A stretch of 64,000 nt of DNA from Panorpa germanica (GCA_963678705.1 OY783206.1:19355807-19419806); one strand, 5' to 3'. Positions 36,339-48,518 are shown, counted from the stretch's first letter. The notes: a model not told the origin generated them from the sequence alone. Numbers and translations: made by a program.

Positions 36339-37617
36339 GAAAGAGTTGCAGAGAAATCAGTTAGAGGATTCAACGAAAAAGGGAAAATAACCGGAATGGT
36401 ATGTCTCGACATACAGGCAGCATTCGACCCAGTCTGGATAGATGGACTCATATACAAACTAATAAAACTACAACTCCCAAGGTACATAATAAGGGTAATC
36501 GCACACTATCTAACAGCCAGAACATTCTACACTACGATCAACAACGATCAGTCCACAAGTAAACCAATAGATGCCGGTGTGCCACAAGGATCGATACTAG
36601 GGCCCACACTATTCTTAGTATATATACACGATATACCGAAGCACGAAAAGACACAACTGACTATCTTCGCAGACGACACGGGAATATTCACTACATCAAA
36701 ATGTCCAAAACTAATAACGTTAAGACTTCAACAGCACTTAGACATCCTTGAACCATATTACGACAAGTGGAAAATCAAAATGAACGCCAGCAAAAGCGAA
36801 GCGATTCTATTTAGAAAATCCTCCAAGAAAATAGATATACCCACTCCATCGCTCAATGGGGAACAAATTTGCTGGAAAGACGAAATAAAATACTTGGGAG
36901 TAATAATGGACAAGAAACTTACCTTCACCAAACATATAAATGAAAGAAAGAACAAGGCCTATGGTATGATGCGCTGTATATACAATTTAATTGGCCAAAC
37001 AGCCAACTTCATGTGGACAACAAATTACTGTTATATAAGTTATTAATAAGACCTATTACTACATATGCTGCACCAGTCTGGAATTCAATTACCAGTAATA
37101 ATTACAGCAAACTACAAATTGTGCAAAATAAATGTATCAGACTGGCGGTTGGAGCAGAACGAGACCAAAACTTTAAATATCCAACGAATGCATCCTTACA
37201 CAAAGAAACTAATATAGAAACTATAAAAGATTTTGTAATTAGACTTACAAAAAATTTCTATAGTAAAATTATTAACCATAAAAATAATAACATAAATACC
37301 TTAGGCAAATTCACACCAGATATAATGTGGTATGGTAAATACCCAATGCCAAACTACATTGTATTAGATAAGTAATTTTAAGTTAGGTATAAGTAGTATA
37401 TATTAGTTTTAAGACCATTTAAAAGAAGTGCTTTTCCCCTTTTTTTGCACAAACAAATCAATATTACTCCTCACCCGACTCCACTTACAAATAAGACACT
37501 TCCAAAACAAAATAATGATAGCTCCTGCTAGGTATATTTAAATTAGACATAAGAAATGTATATAACAAATTGTACTAAAAATTCATTTATCAATAAAATA
37601 CTTTGAACTTGGAAAAG
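36339..37617 (+). mobile_element. Jockey-type LINE, 5'-truncated
   Basis: Reverse transcriptase blocks in order: CLDIQAAFD, GVPQGSILGPTLFLVYIHDIP, the catalytic FADDTG, NASKSEAILF, IKYLGVIMDKKL, then the Jockey-clade end RPITTYAAPVWNS with LQIVQNKCIRL and a stop at 37373-37375. A frame change lies at about 36990-37013. The 3' UTR ends with AATAAAATAC-like sequence. Target duplication CCGAAATA (36331-36338) / CCTAAATA (37618-37625); copy 2 has the empty site at about 61328. The endonuclease domain and the first RT blocks are missing. Confidence 0.9.
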
Positions 37618-37994
37618 CCTAAATAGTTTTTGTGGTGGAAATGTTAGTAATTCCTACATCTCTGTTATTAATAGATAGGCAGAGTTCCCAAAAGAATTAT
37701 TATGAAAACTATCGATGTTCATTTTGCAGATTTTGTCCTAATGATGCGCCCATAATATCTACGTACGAGCCCTTCACGTGAGACGCCACTGGACACGAAG
37801 AACGGAATTTATAGCGGAGGTAAAGTATTTCAAGACTGAAATACTATTAGATAAGACTTGGGATGGAGAAGAATTAATTATGGACAACACGCAGAAATAT
37901 TTCCAGTTACCGGGTCAATTATTTATCTATATGTTTGATGAATTCCAATCTAATGTAAACCTAGTTCTAAGATACTTGCGAAATTTATATTAAA

Positions 37995-38430
37995 AAGTAT
38001 TGATGCTTAAATATTTGATAAAGGCTTTGGCTTGGTCGAAACGTAGACCCTCCTTATTTTGTAATTGTTTATCAAGGTTGTGTATAGATTTTAGAGCTCT
38101 AGATAAAATAGTGGTACCTCAAGCTCAACTATTTCCGTTGATCGACGACAAAGTGATTGAGACAAGAAACTCAACATGCTTTACAACACTGGACCTCAAC
38201 TCAGCCTTCTGGTCAATCCCTAAGAATTGAAAATAGAAAGAAAACTTCGTTTGTAACACAGGAAGGGCATTATCAAGGGACATGGTCACCTTTTGCTTTA
38301 AGGACATTACCAGCTATTTTATAAAGGATACCAGGGAACATTTTAAGAAAGAATAAGCCAAATGACTTTGCAGTAAACTACATAGATGATTCCTAATACT
38401 TTCTAAGACTTTTTCTGAGCACAGTTTCTG
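37995..38430 (+). mobile_element. Gypsy-type RT fossil fragment, copy 1
   Basis: Old LTR-retrotransposon piece with a recognisable reverse transcriptase part (LCIDFRALDKIVVP, PLIDD, STCFTTLDLNSAFWSIP). It is broken in several places. No LTRs were found. It occurs in both duplicates (61698-62103), so it is older than the duplication. A 71-codon open stretch just upstream (37778-37993; MRRHWTRRTEFIAEVKYF...) is also shared and may belong to it. Confidence 0.75.
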
Positions 38431-39130
38431 TGTTTCATAAGAGACACATAGGACACTCGGCAGCTATCTTTCTCTTTGCCTTTATCGCTTCCTCTTACAC
38501 GCGGCCGTACCCTTCACGCACTCTATTCTTATATCTCCATGGTCGTATCGGGCCGTGGTATGTGCTGATAAGTGCATGCAATATTCATTGTATGTCAATA
38601 TCTTGCTTTTATTTGAACTAATGTTAGATTTAAGATTTCTTTGTTTCAATTCATTTACTGCTCTCTGCTCTCTGTGGACTAACGATAACAGTTCATTACA
38701 AGAACATCTTCTGTCTCACGAGTTGCTTCTACTGGGTTTCCACACTATGCGTCTGTTCACATTTCCTTCTTATCTCTTGAACCTTCAAACGAACAAGACG
38801 CTTAACCCTTTGGTGCATACACATGTAATAATAAATACACATATTTCTATTTACAACCTCAACCGCGAGTTACGTTTGCCTAGTGTCTTAACTAACATTC
38901 TTATTAACTAAAGTATAAAATCAATCAATATGTAATTCAATGGTGTAGTTTAAAATAAATGTAGTTTAAAAAAGTTCTTATGTTTTGCCGTGTCTTTAGA
39001 CATAAATAAAAAATTGCTATTAAGTAATTAATCGTTTAAAAGGTCCTTCGCAATTAAATTGTGCGCCCACTAAGCTATTGAAATGAGCTGAGCAACGTTG
39101 TTGTTCGAGAATTTGGAAACCGCCGACAGA
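38431..39130 (+). repeat. Dispersed repeat, plus copy in duplication 1
   Basis: Matches 62104-62606 by the duplication and, inverted, 11050-11590. A TCTTTGCCTTTATCGC-like block also occurs near 42706. An open stretch of about 100 codons ends NRELRLPSVLTNILIN, as in the copy at 11265-11576. Confidence 0.5.
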
Positions 39131-39384
39131 TCATAAGGCCCAAACGAACACAGCAGTCGGCCTTCTTTAAGAGTTCTACCCTCTCGCCAAGTCGCTGATT
39201 TACGTCCGAATTGGCCGTCGCTTAAATACGCTTCCATAGTGCGACGGGCCTTAGAAATTTGTAGAGATGAAGAAGCGGTTCTGAAGAGAACGTTACTATT
39301 AAGCGAAAACCAGGAATAGTGTCCTCGAACCGACCATGCTCGCTGTTCGTAATTCACATCCGAGCCATACGTGGCCAACATCAC
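39070..39384 (-). repeat. GC-richer segment with YLSDG..FGRKSA reading
   Basis: A 104-codon minus-strand open stretch contains ARRTMEAYLSDGQFGRKSAT (39185-39250). The plus strand at 979-1060 reads ACLSMGPYLSDGVFGRKSAD. Part of the segment (39090-39130) is also in the repeat at 11050. It is probably a transposon coding remnant of unknown class; a repeated host domain is less likely. Confidence 0.4.
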
Positions 39385-40503
39385 TTCTTATTAGTAACTC
39401 AGTCAAAACATGGTTATTTAAAAACAGTTATTTTAGCCTTAGCGTGTTTTCATACGCGGAAGAATCAATTTCCTTACGCTCTCTCCTATAAGATGCTAGT
39501 TGTTGTAGCTTTGCTTCTGTTTTTTATATAAATTCACAGTCAACCACTACAGAATAATAAAAACTTGAGATACGCTTCACACCATGTCAAGAGTTGAACT
39601 AAATTATCAATGACCAACATGTTGGCGCGTGGCTCATGTTGGCAGTCATAGCCAAGCCGAGCGCACAAACCGCCAACATATTCAAGACTATATTGAGCCT
39701 TTTACAACGGGTACAATCAGTTTCTTTAATAATATTCTTCATAAAGACCGAATTAAATCTTTTGTGTAATCATTTAAATGATTTTATTATTATTTTAATA
39801 AAAGAACATCAGAGACATCTGTTTTTTAAAACATACATTACAAAAGCCAGGAAGTATTATCTTTTGTGCGTGTTCATAATCTTCATTGCTCTGTGCCTTT
39901 CTTAGCAAATATTTTCTTAATATTTAACTAAAGCTCTTGTCTTGAATATATTTGGGTCGGTTAAGTTTTTTGTAAATATGTTTATTTTATTGTTATGTTG
40001 TCTAAAGCCCCATTCCCACTCACTGAGTTTTAGTGTTAATTTAAGGTTTTAACCTAAAATGTAAATTTCAGCATTTGAAATATAAAGAAATAAAATTAAT
40101 TATACTAAATACAATTTGTATATTTCTGACGCATGATTTTACAGGTGAATGACAAATTTAGTTATTTATTTTTATTACCTGTTTTACTTTTTCTACGACC
40201 GTTCGTTCTTTTAGTTTTCGCCTTCCCAACATAAGGAGTAGAGTTTTCTTGGCAAATAATCAATTTAGTGTACCGTACATCCCATGTATTGTAAGTGAAT
40301 CTGCGCCACAGCAAGTATTTTTGACAGCGTGTACAAGCAGAGACATGTACCAGGTCAGGCCTGGTTTTTCAACAGGGTTTTATCACATTAGTACACTTTA
40401 TCATGAAATGAAGTTTCTACTTTAATGTTTATCATTGCACCACTGTATTAAAAAAGCATATTTAATATCTGTATTGTTTCTGTACTGAAAAGAAGACCGC
40501 GAT
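39385..40503. other. Intergenic DNA, nothing assigned
   Basis: No recognisable gene. ATTAGTACACTTTATCATGA at about 40388 recurs at about 43469 with the following TTTCTACTTTAATGTTTATC, a short dispersed repeat. Confidence 0.4.
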
Positions 40504-40562
40504 CGTTCTGGCAGTGGCATGTATCCCAGAAAGTTGGGAAATATACGACAGCTTGTAGAACG
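40504..40562 (-). repeat. Hairpin-like repeat, diverged copy
   Basis: Carries GCATGTATCCCAGAAAGTTG and the closing TAGAACG found in the copies at 24525 and 51069. The minus strand reads RSTSCRIFPNFLGYMPLPE against RSTNSRIFPNSLGYMQLRI, so the shared signal may be coding rather than a structure. Confidence 0.45.
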
Positions 40563-41113
40563 CAAGGGGATACTTTGATCTACGTATATGTAATAATATG
40601 ATATAAGGTTACATAACAAAAGCTCTCTAATAAATTAATGTATTAGTAAAATATTTTTAATGTTTTTTGCATTTATTTAATAACAGTGTAACAGAATTAT
40701 GTTAAACTTCGGTAAATAATAAAACGTAACGTTACGTAAAACACATTATACACGTTATATACGTCTTGTGTTTTCGGGGTGGTGTATTGATAAATATTAC
40801 TGTAGCGAAACAACCCCCGGGAGTACCAAGTAGTGTTTCATTGTTCAGGTTACCTTTTCATTTGATAAAAAAATTGTTGCTTTCCCAAAATGCACTGTTG
40901 GCTTTTTTAACGACAGATTTTAGGGAAAGCGTAGATATAGTTTTTACAGTGGCGTACCATAAAAAGGAACAGCTGTGTGTCCTTAATAGTCCACTCTATG
41001 GTATAAATTCGCACTGGATATAAGTTAATTAAGCCTAAAAGTATAGCCTTCGTTTTAGAAAAAGTAAAATATACACAGGATGTAATTTTTACAGACTTAG
41101 CATCAGTGTTGAG
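40563..41113. other. Intergenic DNA
   Basis: A plus-strand open stretch of 85 codons (40766-41023) has no recognisable domain. Nothing else is supported. Confidence 0.35.
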
Positions 41114-41992
41114 CAGTGCCGTAGCTACCGCCGTATCAGCCGTATCAGTAATACGGGCCCCCCGGGCTACAGGGGCTTCAAATGTGTGGAAAAATGTTAT
41201 CCACAATCTCACTTAAACTCTTAGGCCGTACTTCCCGAGAAAAAAATCATATCATAACATACCATAAAAGAATATGTAATTGGTTTGTCCAAAGTTGGAG
41301 GGCAGGTTTATGATGAAGCAAATGTTACGTCAGGTGAGTATGGGGCATTGCAACCCCTTATAAAAGAACATGCCCCAATTACCGATAACGTTCATGGTCC
41401 AGCACACGCATTAAATTTAATTTTAAACGATGCTGCGAAACGTGTTCCTGAAGTGTCAATTTTTTTCGATAATTTGGAAAAAATATATACTTTTTTTTAG
41501 CAATAGTATAAAACGCTGGTCAATGTTGAGTAACGATTCATCTGAAAAAATATAAAATTACCCTTAAAAAGGTGTGTCCTACTTGATGATCTTCAAGAAA
41601 CTACGCTTTATCAGCTATAAGGAAAAATTATTCAATAATAATGAAAACTTTGTAACAACTAAATTTAATGTCCACTATAAAGGATTGTGAACAAAGATTT
41701 CAGATTGTCTGTGACCTAAGTAATATGTCCGAAGTCAAAAGAAATAATAAAAAAGTATATAGAAGCTGAAAACTTAGAAAAACTGAAATCGTTTAGTATT
41801 TAATAAGTAAGTTCGCCGAACAAAAGACAAGAAAAGTGTAAATTTGATTTGCATTGTTTCCCAGGAGTGTCAATATATAATTATTTTAATTCAAAGCAAG
41901 CGTTCTTGTTCCTTTTGGGAAAAAGCTTTACCCATTATTTGGGCCCCCACAAATTTTGATACGGTGCCCGTATAAGGCACGCTACGCCACTG
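41114..41992 (+). mobile_element. hAT transposon remnant
   Basis: Ends CAGTGCCGTAGC and the inverse of CAGTGGCGTAGC, with an 8-bp target duplication GTGTTGAG (41106-41113) / GTGCTGGG (41993-42000), diverged at two positions. The plus strand at 41285-41510 reads GGQVYDEANVTSGEYGALQP, then HGPAHALNLILNDA and FFDNLEKIYTFFSNS, the conserved centre of hAT transposases of the ZMYM6-like type. The rest of the transposase is deleted or shifted. A miniature relative is at 10487-10625. Confidence 0.85.
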
Positions 41993-42000
41993 GTGCTGGG

Positions 42001-43060
42001 CCATTTGATTTGTATCATCTCATATAAAACAAACATCGTGTATATTCATATAAGTTGTATGAAGGTGTGGTACTTTATTCAGACTTGTTTTCATCGTACA
42101 AAGACAGACATCGCTATCCATTTGATGTAAAGACAGTCTTGTCGTAAGTGACATACTTATGGGTGACATGGTGCTAGCACTTTATTCTGACCTGTTATTT
42201 CCAGGACTCTAATGTGGGGTGAAACTAATATTGTAATACGTACCTGGTTCAAATCCATCCACACATTTGAGTATACGTATGAATCTTACGGTGGATTTAG
42301 TTAAGAATTATTATACAATACATATTCGTTTCACCCCACACAAAGCGCTGGAAATTGGTAGTCGAAGTACGAAGGCTGTAGTCCATGTAATGCAACAAAT
42401 GAATGTGCGAGTTGACAGACATACGGCTGCCTTGTTCTGTGCACGTCACAATGTTCATCGCAAAAAAATTCACTCCTAACTTTTCTAAGTTCATTTTCCC
42501 TTTATTTCAGATCAACTCCAGGACCGGATTGCATTTCATCAAGAAAGGAAATTGTTTAAAGACAAATTAAATATAAAAATAAAAAACGTAAAAAATTTAT
42601 GTTGTAGAAAACATTGCAATAAAAAAAATTTTTAAATGAAAATGTATTATTTTTAGAAAAATTTTACAAAAGGTCGGTTGCTTTTTAATCTCTCTCTCTC
42701 TCTCTCTTTGCCTTTATTGCTGATTTCAGTCTCTTGCGCACTCTATTCTTATACCTCTATAGTAATGCCTCAATCACTAGTGCCATCTTTGAAATGATAA
42801 CGCAAATAATTTTTTCTATCTATATTAAAATAGTTAACCTATTTCTTTGCGCCTGATTTCCTAGCAACTACTTGAACACCATAAAATAGCATTAAATCAA
42901 GCGGGTTTTTTTACCTAATAGTTATTAAGAAACATTGTAAATAGTTAATAATCATGTAAAAAATTCAAAGAGATTTAAAAAATTTTTTTTTAGTAAAATA
43001 ACGCAATTTTCATTTGCAATAAAATATAATGAAAATATTTATATTATGTTCATATTAATT
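42001..43060. other. Intergenic DNA with a MITE half and (CT)n
   Basis: 42015-42062 matches the 7013-7086 foldback family. A 70-codon open stretch (42267-42479) has no recognisable domain. A (TC)n run at 42691-42708 precedes a TTTGCCTTTATTGCT block shared with 38470. The rest is unassigned. Confidence 0.4.
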
Positions 43061-43344
43061 TCATATCCATGTGCGTATAAACTCTCCTTTCGCCGAAGTT
43101 CCAGAAGTTTTGTCTGAAACCAATAAATAATATGTTGATACGCATTTAATATAAATGTTATTATTAAACAAACATTGCAACTTACTCTTTTTGAGTCCGT
43201 TTCCTGCTCGGAGAAGGTCTGCCCCAGAATTCTGATGACCTTGGGGGATCTTCGTCAAGGCAGGACTCATTCTCATACAAGGAAAAATCGCCAATCCATT
43301 ACTTGTCCTTTCCAATTCAATTTGTGCCCCAGAGTACAAGGAAT
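43061..43344 (-). CDS. Possible last two exons of an unknown gene
   Basis: On the minus strand a CTTTACAG acceptor opens an exon 43344-43186 that ends with a good donor (AAAAAGA, then GTAAGT). A 72-base intron with a GGTTTCAG acceptor leads to exon 43113-43061, ending in TGA. The joined frame is open: SLYSGAQIELERTSNG... to GNGLKK, then NKTSGTSAKGEFIRTWI. The intron is a multiple of three and has no stop, so a retained form would also be open. I recognise no domain. No upstream exon was found, so this could be the 3' end of a gene whose other exons are missed, or a chance arrangement. Confidence 0.35.
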
Positions 43345-43689
43345 CTGTAAAGTTTAAATGTTCAAATAAACTAATTCTTAAAAAAAATTAGTCTTATGGG
43401 AATGCCACTATCTTAAGCAATAAGTAATTATAAAAAATCATATTAGAAGTCTGTATTGGTTATGCATTAGTACACTTTATCATGAGCTGAAATTTCTACT
43501 TTAATGTTTATCAAAACATTACTGTTTTGTATAATCATCAGTTAGTACGCCAGTGCTCATTTTAGGGAGTTTTACACGATCCGTTCTGATTCCGATTTCG
43601 ATAAATAGTCTGTTTAAGAAAAGTTGAATATTACTTGTTTGTGTTTCACATTACACATAAGATCCCTGTCTGTCTTGTTGATCCGAGTT

Positions 43690-43860
43690 GCGATGTCAAA
43701 GAGTACTGAGGATGACAAATCTCTAATTGCAGTAGGTTTAGCTTTGGTGCTAAATAAGTCAAGAAGTACATGGATGAAATCATGGATCTTAAGAGAATCT
43801 TTATCACATGTGAATTTAATGAAAGAAATTAGATTAAAACTGTGCGACTGACTAAATATC
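43690..43860 (+). pseudogene. PIF/Harbinger-type transposase N-terminal remnant
   Basis: The plus strand reads DDKSLIAVGLALVLN, then RSTWMKSWILRE...SHVNLMKEIRL. The W.+.W+L.R....+.NLL+EL pattern is typical of the start of Harbinger/HARBI1-like proteins. The match ends with a stop after about 55 residues and no DDE core follows. A decayed fragment; a domesticated relative cannot be judged from this piece. Confidence 0.5.
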
Positions 43861-43916
43861 TTAAAATAATTATTTAGGTTAACTTTTTGTTTTGAAAGTG
43901 TTTGTTGTATACTCAA

Positions 43917-44370
43917 AACTATTTAGGAATCACTTCACCTGGACTCACTACCGTACCAGTATTGAATTAAGTTGGAAATAAACCATTCAAGTGTAACAGA
44001 GACAGATATATCTTTTTTCTTTCTAATGTAAAGAGACAGCAAATATATCTCCATTTAAATGTGTGATGTTGGAAAGAGAAAGAGAATTCTGACGATTAAT
44101 GAATGAAACAATTGTTCAGATTTATTTTAACTTTAAGTCAAATGTTACTTGCCCAAATTTTTTGTAATATAATCCTGAGGAATATCTGAAGATAGAAACC
44201 TTAGAAGACCCCGCGTAATGTCCAGAAATATATCTGAAACATTGAAATGACTCTTGTGTTACTAAATGTGATTATTGCCGCCCAATTCAATTTAGTTTGT
44301 TATTTCAATTTGTTTACTCTTTACCACTAAATTGAATTTAAACCATCCAAGTGAAGAAAGTTACCTTCTA
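43917..44370. other. Intergenic DNA
   Basis: Nothing recognised. It ends at the TA target site of the next element. Confidence 0.45.
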
Positions 44371-44841
44371 CACTGATAGAAGGATTTGTTTGTATTTAAT
44401 AAATCAATTTATTAAAATCTTTTTCAGATATTTTTTTGGGTGGGAAAAATATTTTTTTACTATTAACAATATTCGTTAGTATTAACTAAATCTATTTTTT
44501 GTGAGAACAAAATTTTTGTAACTATTAAGAAGCTTTAATATATTGAAAAAAATATTTATTTCCACCAAATAAGATTTGTTAATAGTTAAAAAATATTTTG
44601 TTGGTGGTCGGTGTTGGTAGATGGCTATACTTAACGCGTAGTTGTAAATAAATATGTATATATATACATAACAGAATACTCGTGTGTGCGTGCGCATCAT
44701 GGTAATATACGACATACGACTAAATCATTTTTTAAATGTTAATAAATCAATTTTTATATATTAAAAGGACCTATCCTCTAATAAATTATTTATTAAATAT
44801 TAACAAATCTTGTTAAATACAAAAAAATCCTTCTATCAGTG
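44371..44841. mobile_element. TA-flanked MITE
   Basis: The ends CACTGATAGAAGGATTT and its exact inverse are flanked by TA on both sides (44369-44370, 44842-44843), as for Tc1/mariner-type elements. The 471-bp body is AT-rich and non-coding. The inverted similarity continues more weakly inwards (TTTGTATTTAA). Confidence 0.7.
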
Positions 44842-44843
44842 TA

Positions 44844-45330
44844 ACTACAAATTCTATATCTCTATAAGATCAAACGAGCGAATTTATCGATTAGCAATTT
44901 ATTCTTCGAAAGGATGGTGCCACATCCTCTGTGCCAGAGGTAATTATCCATAAATTACATCACACAAATTTCCTGCAATTCTACTCCTCCCCTTTGTCAA
45001 AATTTGCGAACAACCCTACTCCCTTGAATTTCAATTTATAAATTTTTTTGTATAGTAATATTTTATTGTTCTTGAAAATAATTAACTTTTTTCAGCATGT
45101 GACGTCACAACGCTTCTGACACTTACAACCCCCATCCCCCTCTATAGGTAGCCCCTATGTAGGGCTTCTGGTCCCGACCCGACCCGGACCAGAACCCAAC
45201 GAGTATTGGCAATAAACCCGACCTCGGGATCCGGGTAGAAAACCCGACGGTCGAATTCTTTTGTTGGTGTAATTGCAAAATTAAATAAAACACAAAGGGA
45301 GCCGCCCGCATTTTACAGCCCAAAAATTTT

Positions 45331-45396
<66 letters not shown>
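44844..45396. other. Intergenic DNA with GC-rich patch and (TA)n
   Basis: 45120-45250 is unusually GC-rich, with repeated CCCGACC/ACCCGAC motifs. A (TA)n run of about 65 bases follows at 45331-45395. No gene is supported. Confidence 0.45.
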
Positions 45397-45400
<4 letters not shown>

Positions 45401-46990
45401 GGAACGAGAGTACCATGCCAATCCTGATGTGGAAAACGAGAACTATCCAACTTCTTATGTGGAAAACAATAACCAATCCGCTAATCTGATGTGGAATCAA
45501 GGTACTCTTATTTAATTTAGGGCAATGTCAATTCAATTAATATTCAACTATGTAATATCTTAGTTGGTTTGTCAGGATGATAAAGAATCACATAATTGGT
45601 TTAATACATTTATTGAATAAAATAATAACGATGATAATAATAATGATAATAATACTAATATTACAATAAGGTTACAATATAAACGTTGATGTTTACTTTA
45701 CAAATACAGAACAATGAATGCATGCACAACCTTAAGTTCTAGCTAATATATACTCAGTTCTACATTAGTTTTTCACTTTGACTTAAAAAGGTTTGTTTTT
45801 ATTACTTCCAAGAATACGCCTGGTTAATTTTAGTAAACACATCCCTTACGTATTCAGTCACTGGTTTAAAGTTTCACACAATATAATTGCTTCGACCTTT
45901 CACTTGGTTTCTATTTAAAACATACCCTCATTAATCACATTCTTTATGATTATCTTAGAACGGGTGTCATAGTTATGAGTTCTTTGTTTGCTTAATTTAT
46001 TTGTTCTTTCCACACGGCCGTCCGACTTCTCTTTGGCCCCTAAAGACGATACGTCACTGCGGTCATCTGGTTACGGTTCGGCACCTGACACAACATCTAC
46101 AGTTTCAGAATCGCTGTCGTCTGAGAACACACCCCATGGCTTCATGTGGTTTACAGCTACAATGTCTCCGATTTTGTATGTCCTAGCTGGTTTCCTATTT
46201 CTATTGAAATTCCTGGGATTCTCTTCCTGTGGTTTTAATATATGTTTCTTGTCGTTAGCACGTAACTCTTGCAAATCGTCCTCACGCATTTCTCGATTAA
46301 CTTCTTCTTGTTCGCAGTAAGTCATACGTCGCGAATTTTGAAAAACAGGTACCTCATCGGTCATGTATATTTCTGCTGCTTCAGTAACCCTTGTTACTTT
46401 TGGTTCATAGGTTTCAACTAGTTCCTTAACTTTAGCCCTGTCACCTGAACTAATGTTATTACCCATGACGATTTCGTCGTCGGCTACACATAATATTTTA
46501 TTCTGTTCACTTTTCTCGTACTTTTTTCGCATGGTAATACCGTCTACCTACGCTTATTGTGGTTTCTACTTGGTCTAGCAAAGGTTTACCAATTATAACA
46601 CTATGTCTAGTTGTACTTGATGGAACTATTAAAAAGTTGGTACAGTACTGTTCATTGTCTACTTTTACTTGAGCTCTAAATTCACCCAAAACTTTGATTT
46701 GAAATCCTCCGATTCCAGTCAATACAATATTGTTTTAGCGCACAACCGCACTATTGCTCAATTTAATGTAGTCGTTAGTTCTAATCAAATTCTGATCACT
46801 TCCGGTATCAATCAGACATTTAAAACTGATACTGTCTATGCTCATGTCTTTTCTCATATCACGTGTGTTTGTGGTGGTCACTAAAAAAGCATCACTCGTT
46901 TTATTCGCGGTACAATTTCTCGAAATATGTCCCTCTTCGTGACATTTGAAACACTTTATTTTACTTTCACTTTTAATGTTTTTCTCACTG
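45397..46990 (-). mobile_element. Gypsy-type LTR retrotransposon fossil
   Basis: Old, broken element on the minus strand. Recognisable parts: a gag CCHC zinc knuckle (CFKCHEEGHISRNC, about 46930-46975), an aspartic protease (LIDTGSDQNLI, about 46800), a short piece of the start of reverse transcriptase, and an integrase C-terminal piece (ARTYKIGDIVAVNH). Several breaks and rearrangements are present. LTR limits are not resolved; the part 45397-46000 may be LTR or 3' flank. Confidence 0.7.
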
Positions 46991-47460
46991 GGTTCTTACC
47001 GTCACAAAACAAATAAATCATAAAGTTTAGTAAAGGATTAGCCTAAAGTGTTATATATTAAAATGGATGATGCTATTATGATGTCGAGACGAACACTAGA
47101 CACCAGACCAATAAGAAGAAAGAACTAACAGGATTAAAGAAAATGAAAAGAAATTCTTAAGTTTCCAGAAAGCACTTCATTGGGTTTTCCCAATGAGTTA
47201 GAAACTTTCATAAATAACGAACATGTTAGTTCAATCTTCCTATTCGATTGTAAGTCTTGATCTAACAGTTCGTCGATATTCATAGTTTACATTGTAATTG
47301 TAGCAATAATTGTTTCATGTGTAACTTGTATTGTTTGTAATTAACCATGCTAGAAGTTTCTTCAATCTTACGTATATGTATATTAGATTTCGATAACGCA
47401 AAACCTCTTCGAATGTTATAAGAAAGGTAATTATCAAATGAAATATTTTTAAATATAAAT
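46991..47460. other. Intergenic DNA
   Basis: No feature recognised between the Gypsy fossil and the hAT remnant. Confidence 0.4.
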
Positions 47461-48518
47461 AAAATGAAAATGAATTCGATTTTTAGATTAACTGAATTAT
47501 TTTTAATTATTTCAAATATTTTTAGTGCAGACATGTCACAAAATAAAATATCAAAAGTTTGGGATCATTCCATAATACTGGCATCTTCGTCAAAAAAACC
47601 AGAACAAAGCAAGGTGCGAAATAGGTGTTCTCCATTAAAGTTCAACAGCGTTATGGAAACACCTTCAGTTTGACTCTTGATGAGTTAACTAGTCCTCCAA
47701 CGAAGAAATACATAAATATAAATCTTCATGGCGACCCAACATGACGATCCTTATAACCTAGGGCAGCAATTTACCGGATGTAGTTACAAAACATTTAAAA
47801 TTGTTTGAAGTAGATAACCAGCAACACAGAGTCGGATTCACAGGCGACGGTGCATTTGTTATGTTCAAATATGGAAAAGAATGTCCAACATTTTATCAAC
47901 TTTGCCTCAATCACGGTATTCATCGCGGAGTGTGTGATGCTTTGTATAAGAAAAAATCAACTGCCATAATGGATATGGAGCAAGAAGCTGAAATAAGTGA
48001 TTCCGAAATATTGGAAACTGAAGAAGAAAATTTTGTGGAAACAATCAGCACTGATAAGATTATCGACGATGTTCGAAAGGTGGTAAAATATTTTAAATCT
48101 TCGTCTATTAGAAATGGAAATTTCTAATACACTAAGAGCTAATTTTAGACTGTTAAACACGTTGGAGCTCATTCGCAAATATGGTAACTGTTTTCGTAAA
48201 ACATCAGAAATTTGTTAAACTAGCTTTGTCAGAGTTAAACTTTTCACAAATGCTGCAGTTGATAGATTTTGAAGTGCCCAAAAACTTAGCGACTGTAGTT
48301 GAACTTATTAAATTAGCAGTTGAAGTCCTAAGTCGTAATGACACTATGCTTTATTCAGCTGACATCGCACTAAATTATATGAAGAAAAAGATGGCGGATT
48401 CAACAAGAAAAATCAGAAACAGACTGAATTGCTGCAAAACATAGAGAACCGGTTAAAAAATAGAATGAATTTGTATTTGACAGTGATTATAAAAGGAGTA
48501 ACATGATATCTCAAATTT
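47461..48518 (+). mobile_element. hAT transposase remnant, 5' part
   Basis: Plus-strand frames show hAT-type blocks: a degenerate BED-finger-like start near 47535, VGFTGDGAFVMFKYGKECP with LCLNHGIHRGVCDALY (47810-47950), VRKVVKYFKSSSIRNG (about 48070), and NLATVVELIKLAVEVLSRND (about 48275-48345). Frame changes separate them. A matching C-terminal piece follows at 49320-49590 after an interruption. No terminal repeats were identified. Confidence 0.65.

Larger units (their letters stand above)
24031..38937 (+). repeat. Segmental duplication, copy 1
   Basis: From CACCAAACTTAGTGCTAGG at 24032 to TGTAATT at 38937 the sequence follows 49563-62606 in order and orientation, with long runs identical by eye. 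Differences are mainly insertions present in one copy only: mariner 28287-28955, LTR element 30827-35048 and LINE 36339-37617 here; DNA element 49637-50633 and LINE 51304-54696 in copy 2. A stretch of about 140 bases near 24615-24760 is absent from copy 2. The copies are in direct orientation about 25.5 kb apart. The true right edge is hidden because a LINE cuts copy 2 at 62606. Confidence 0.9.

Noticed and set aside
42267-42479. 70-codon plus-strand frame with basic residues
   Set aside because: No family recognised and no splice or repeat support.
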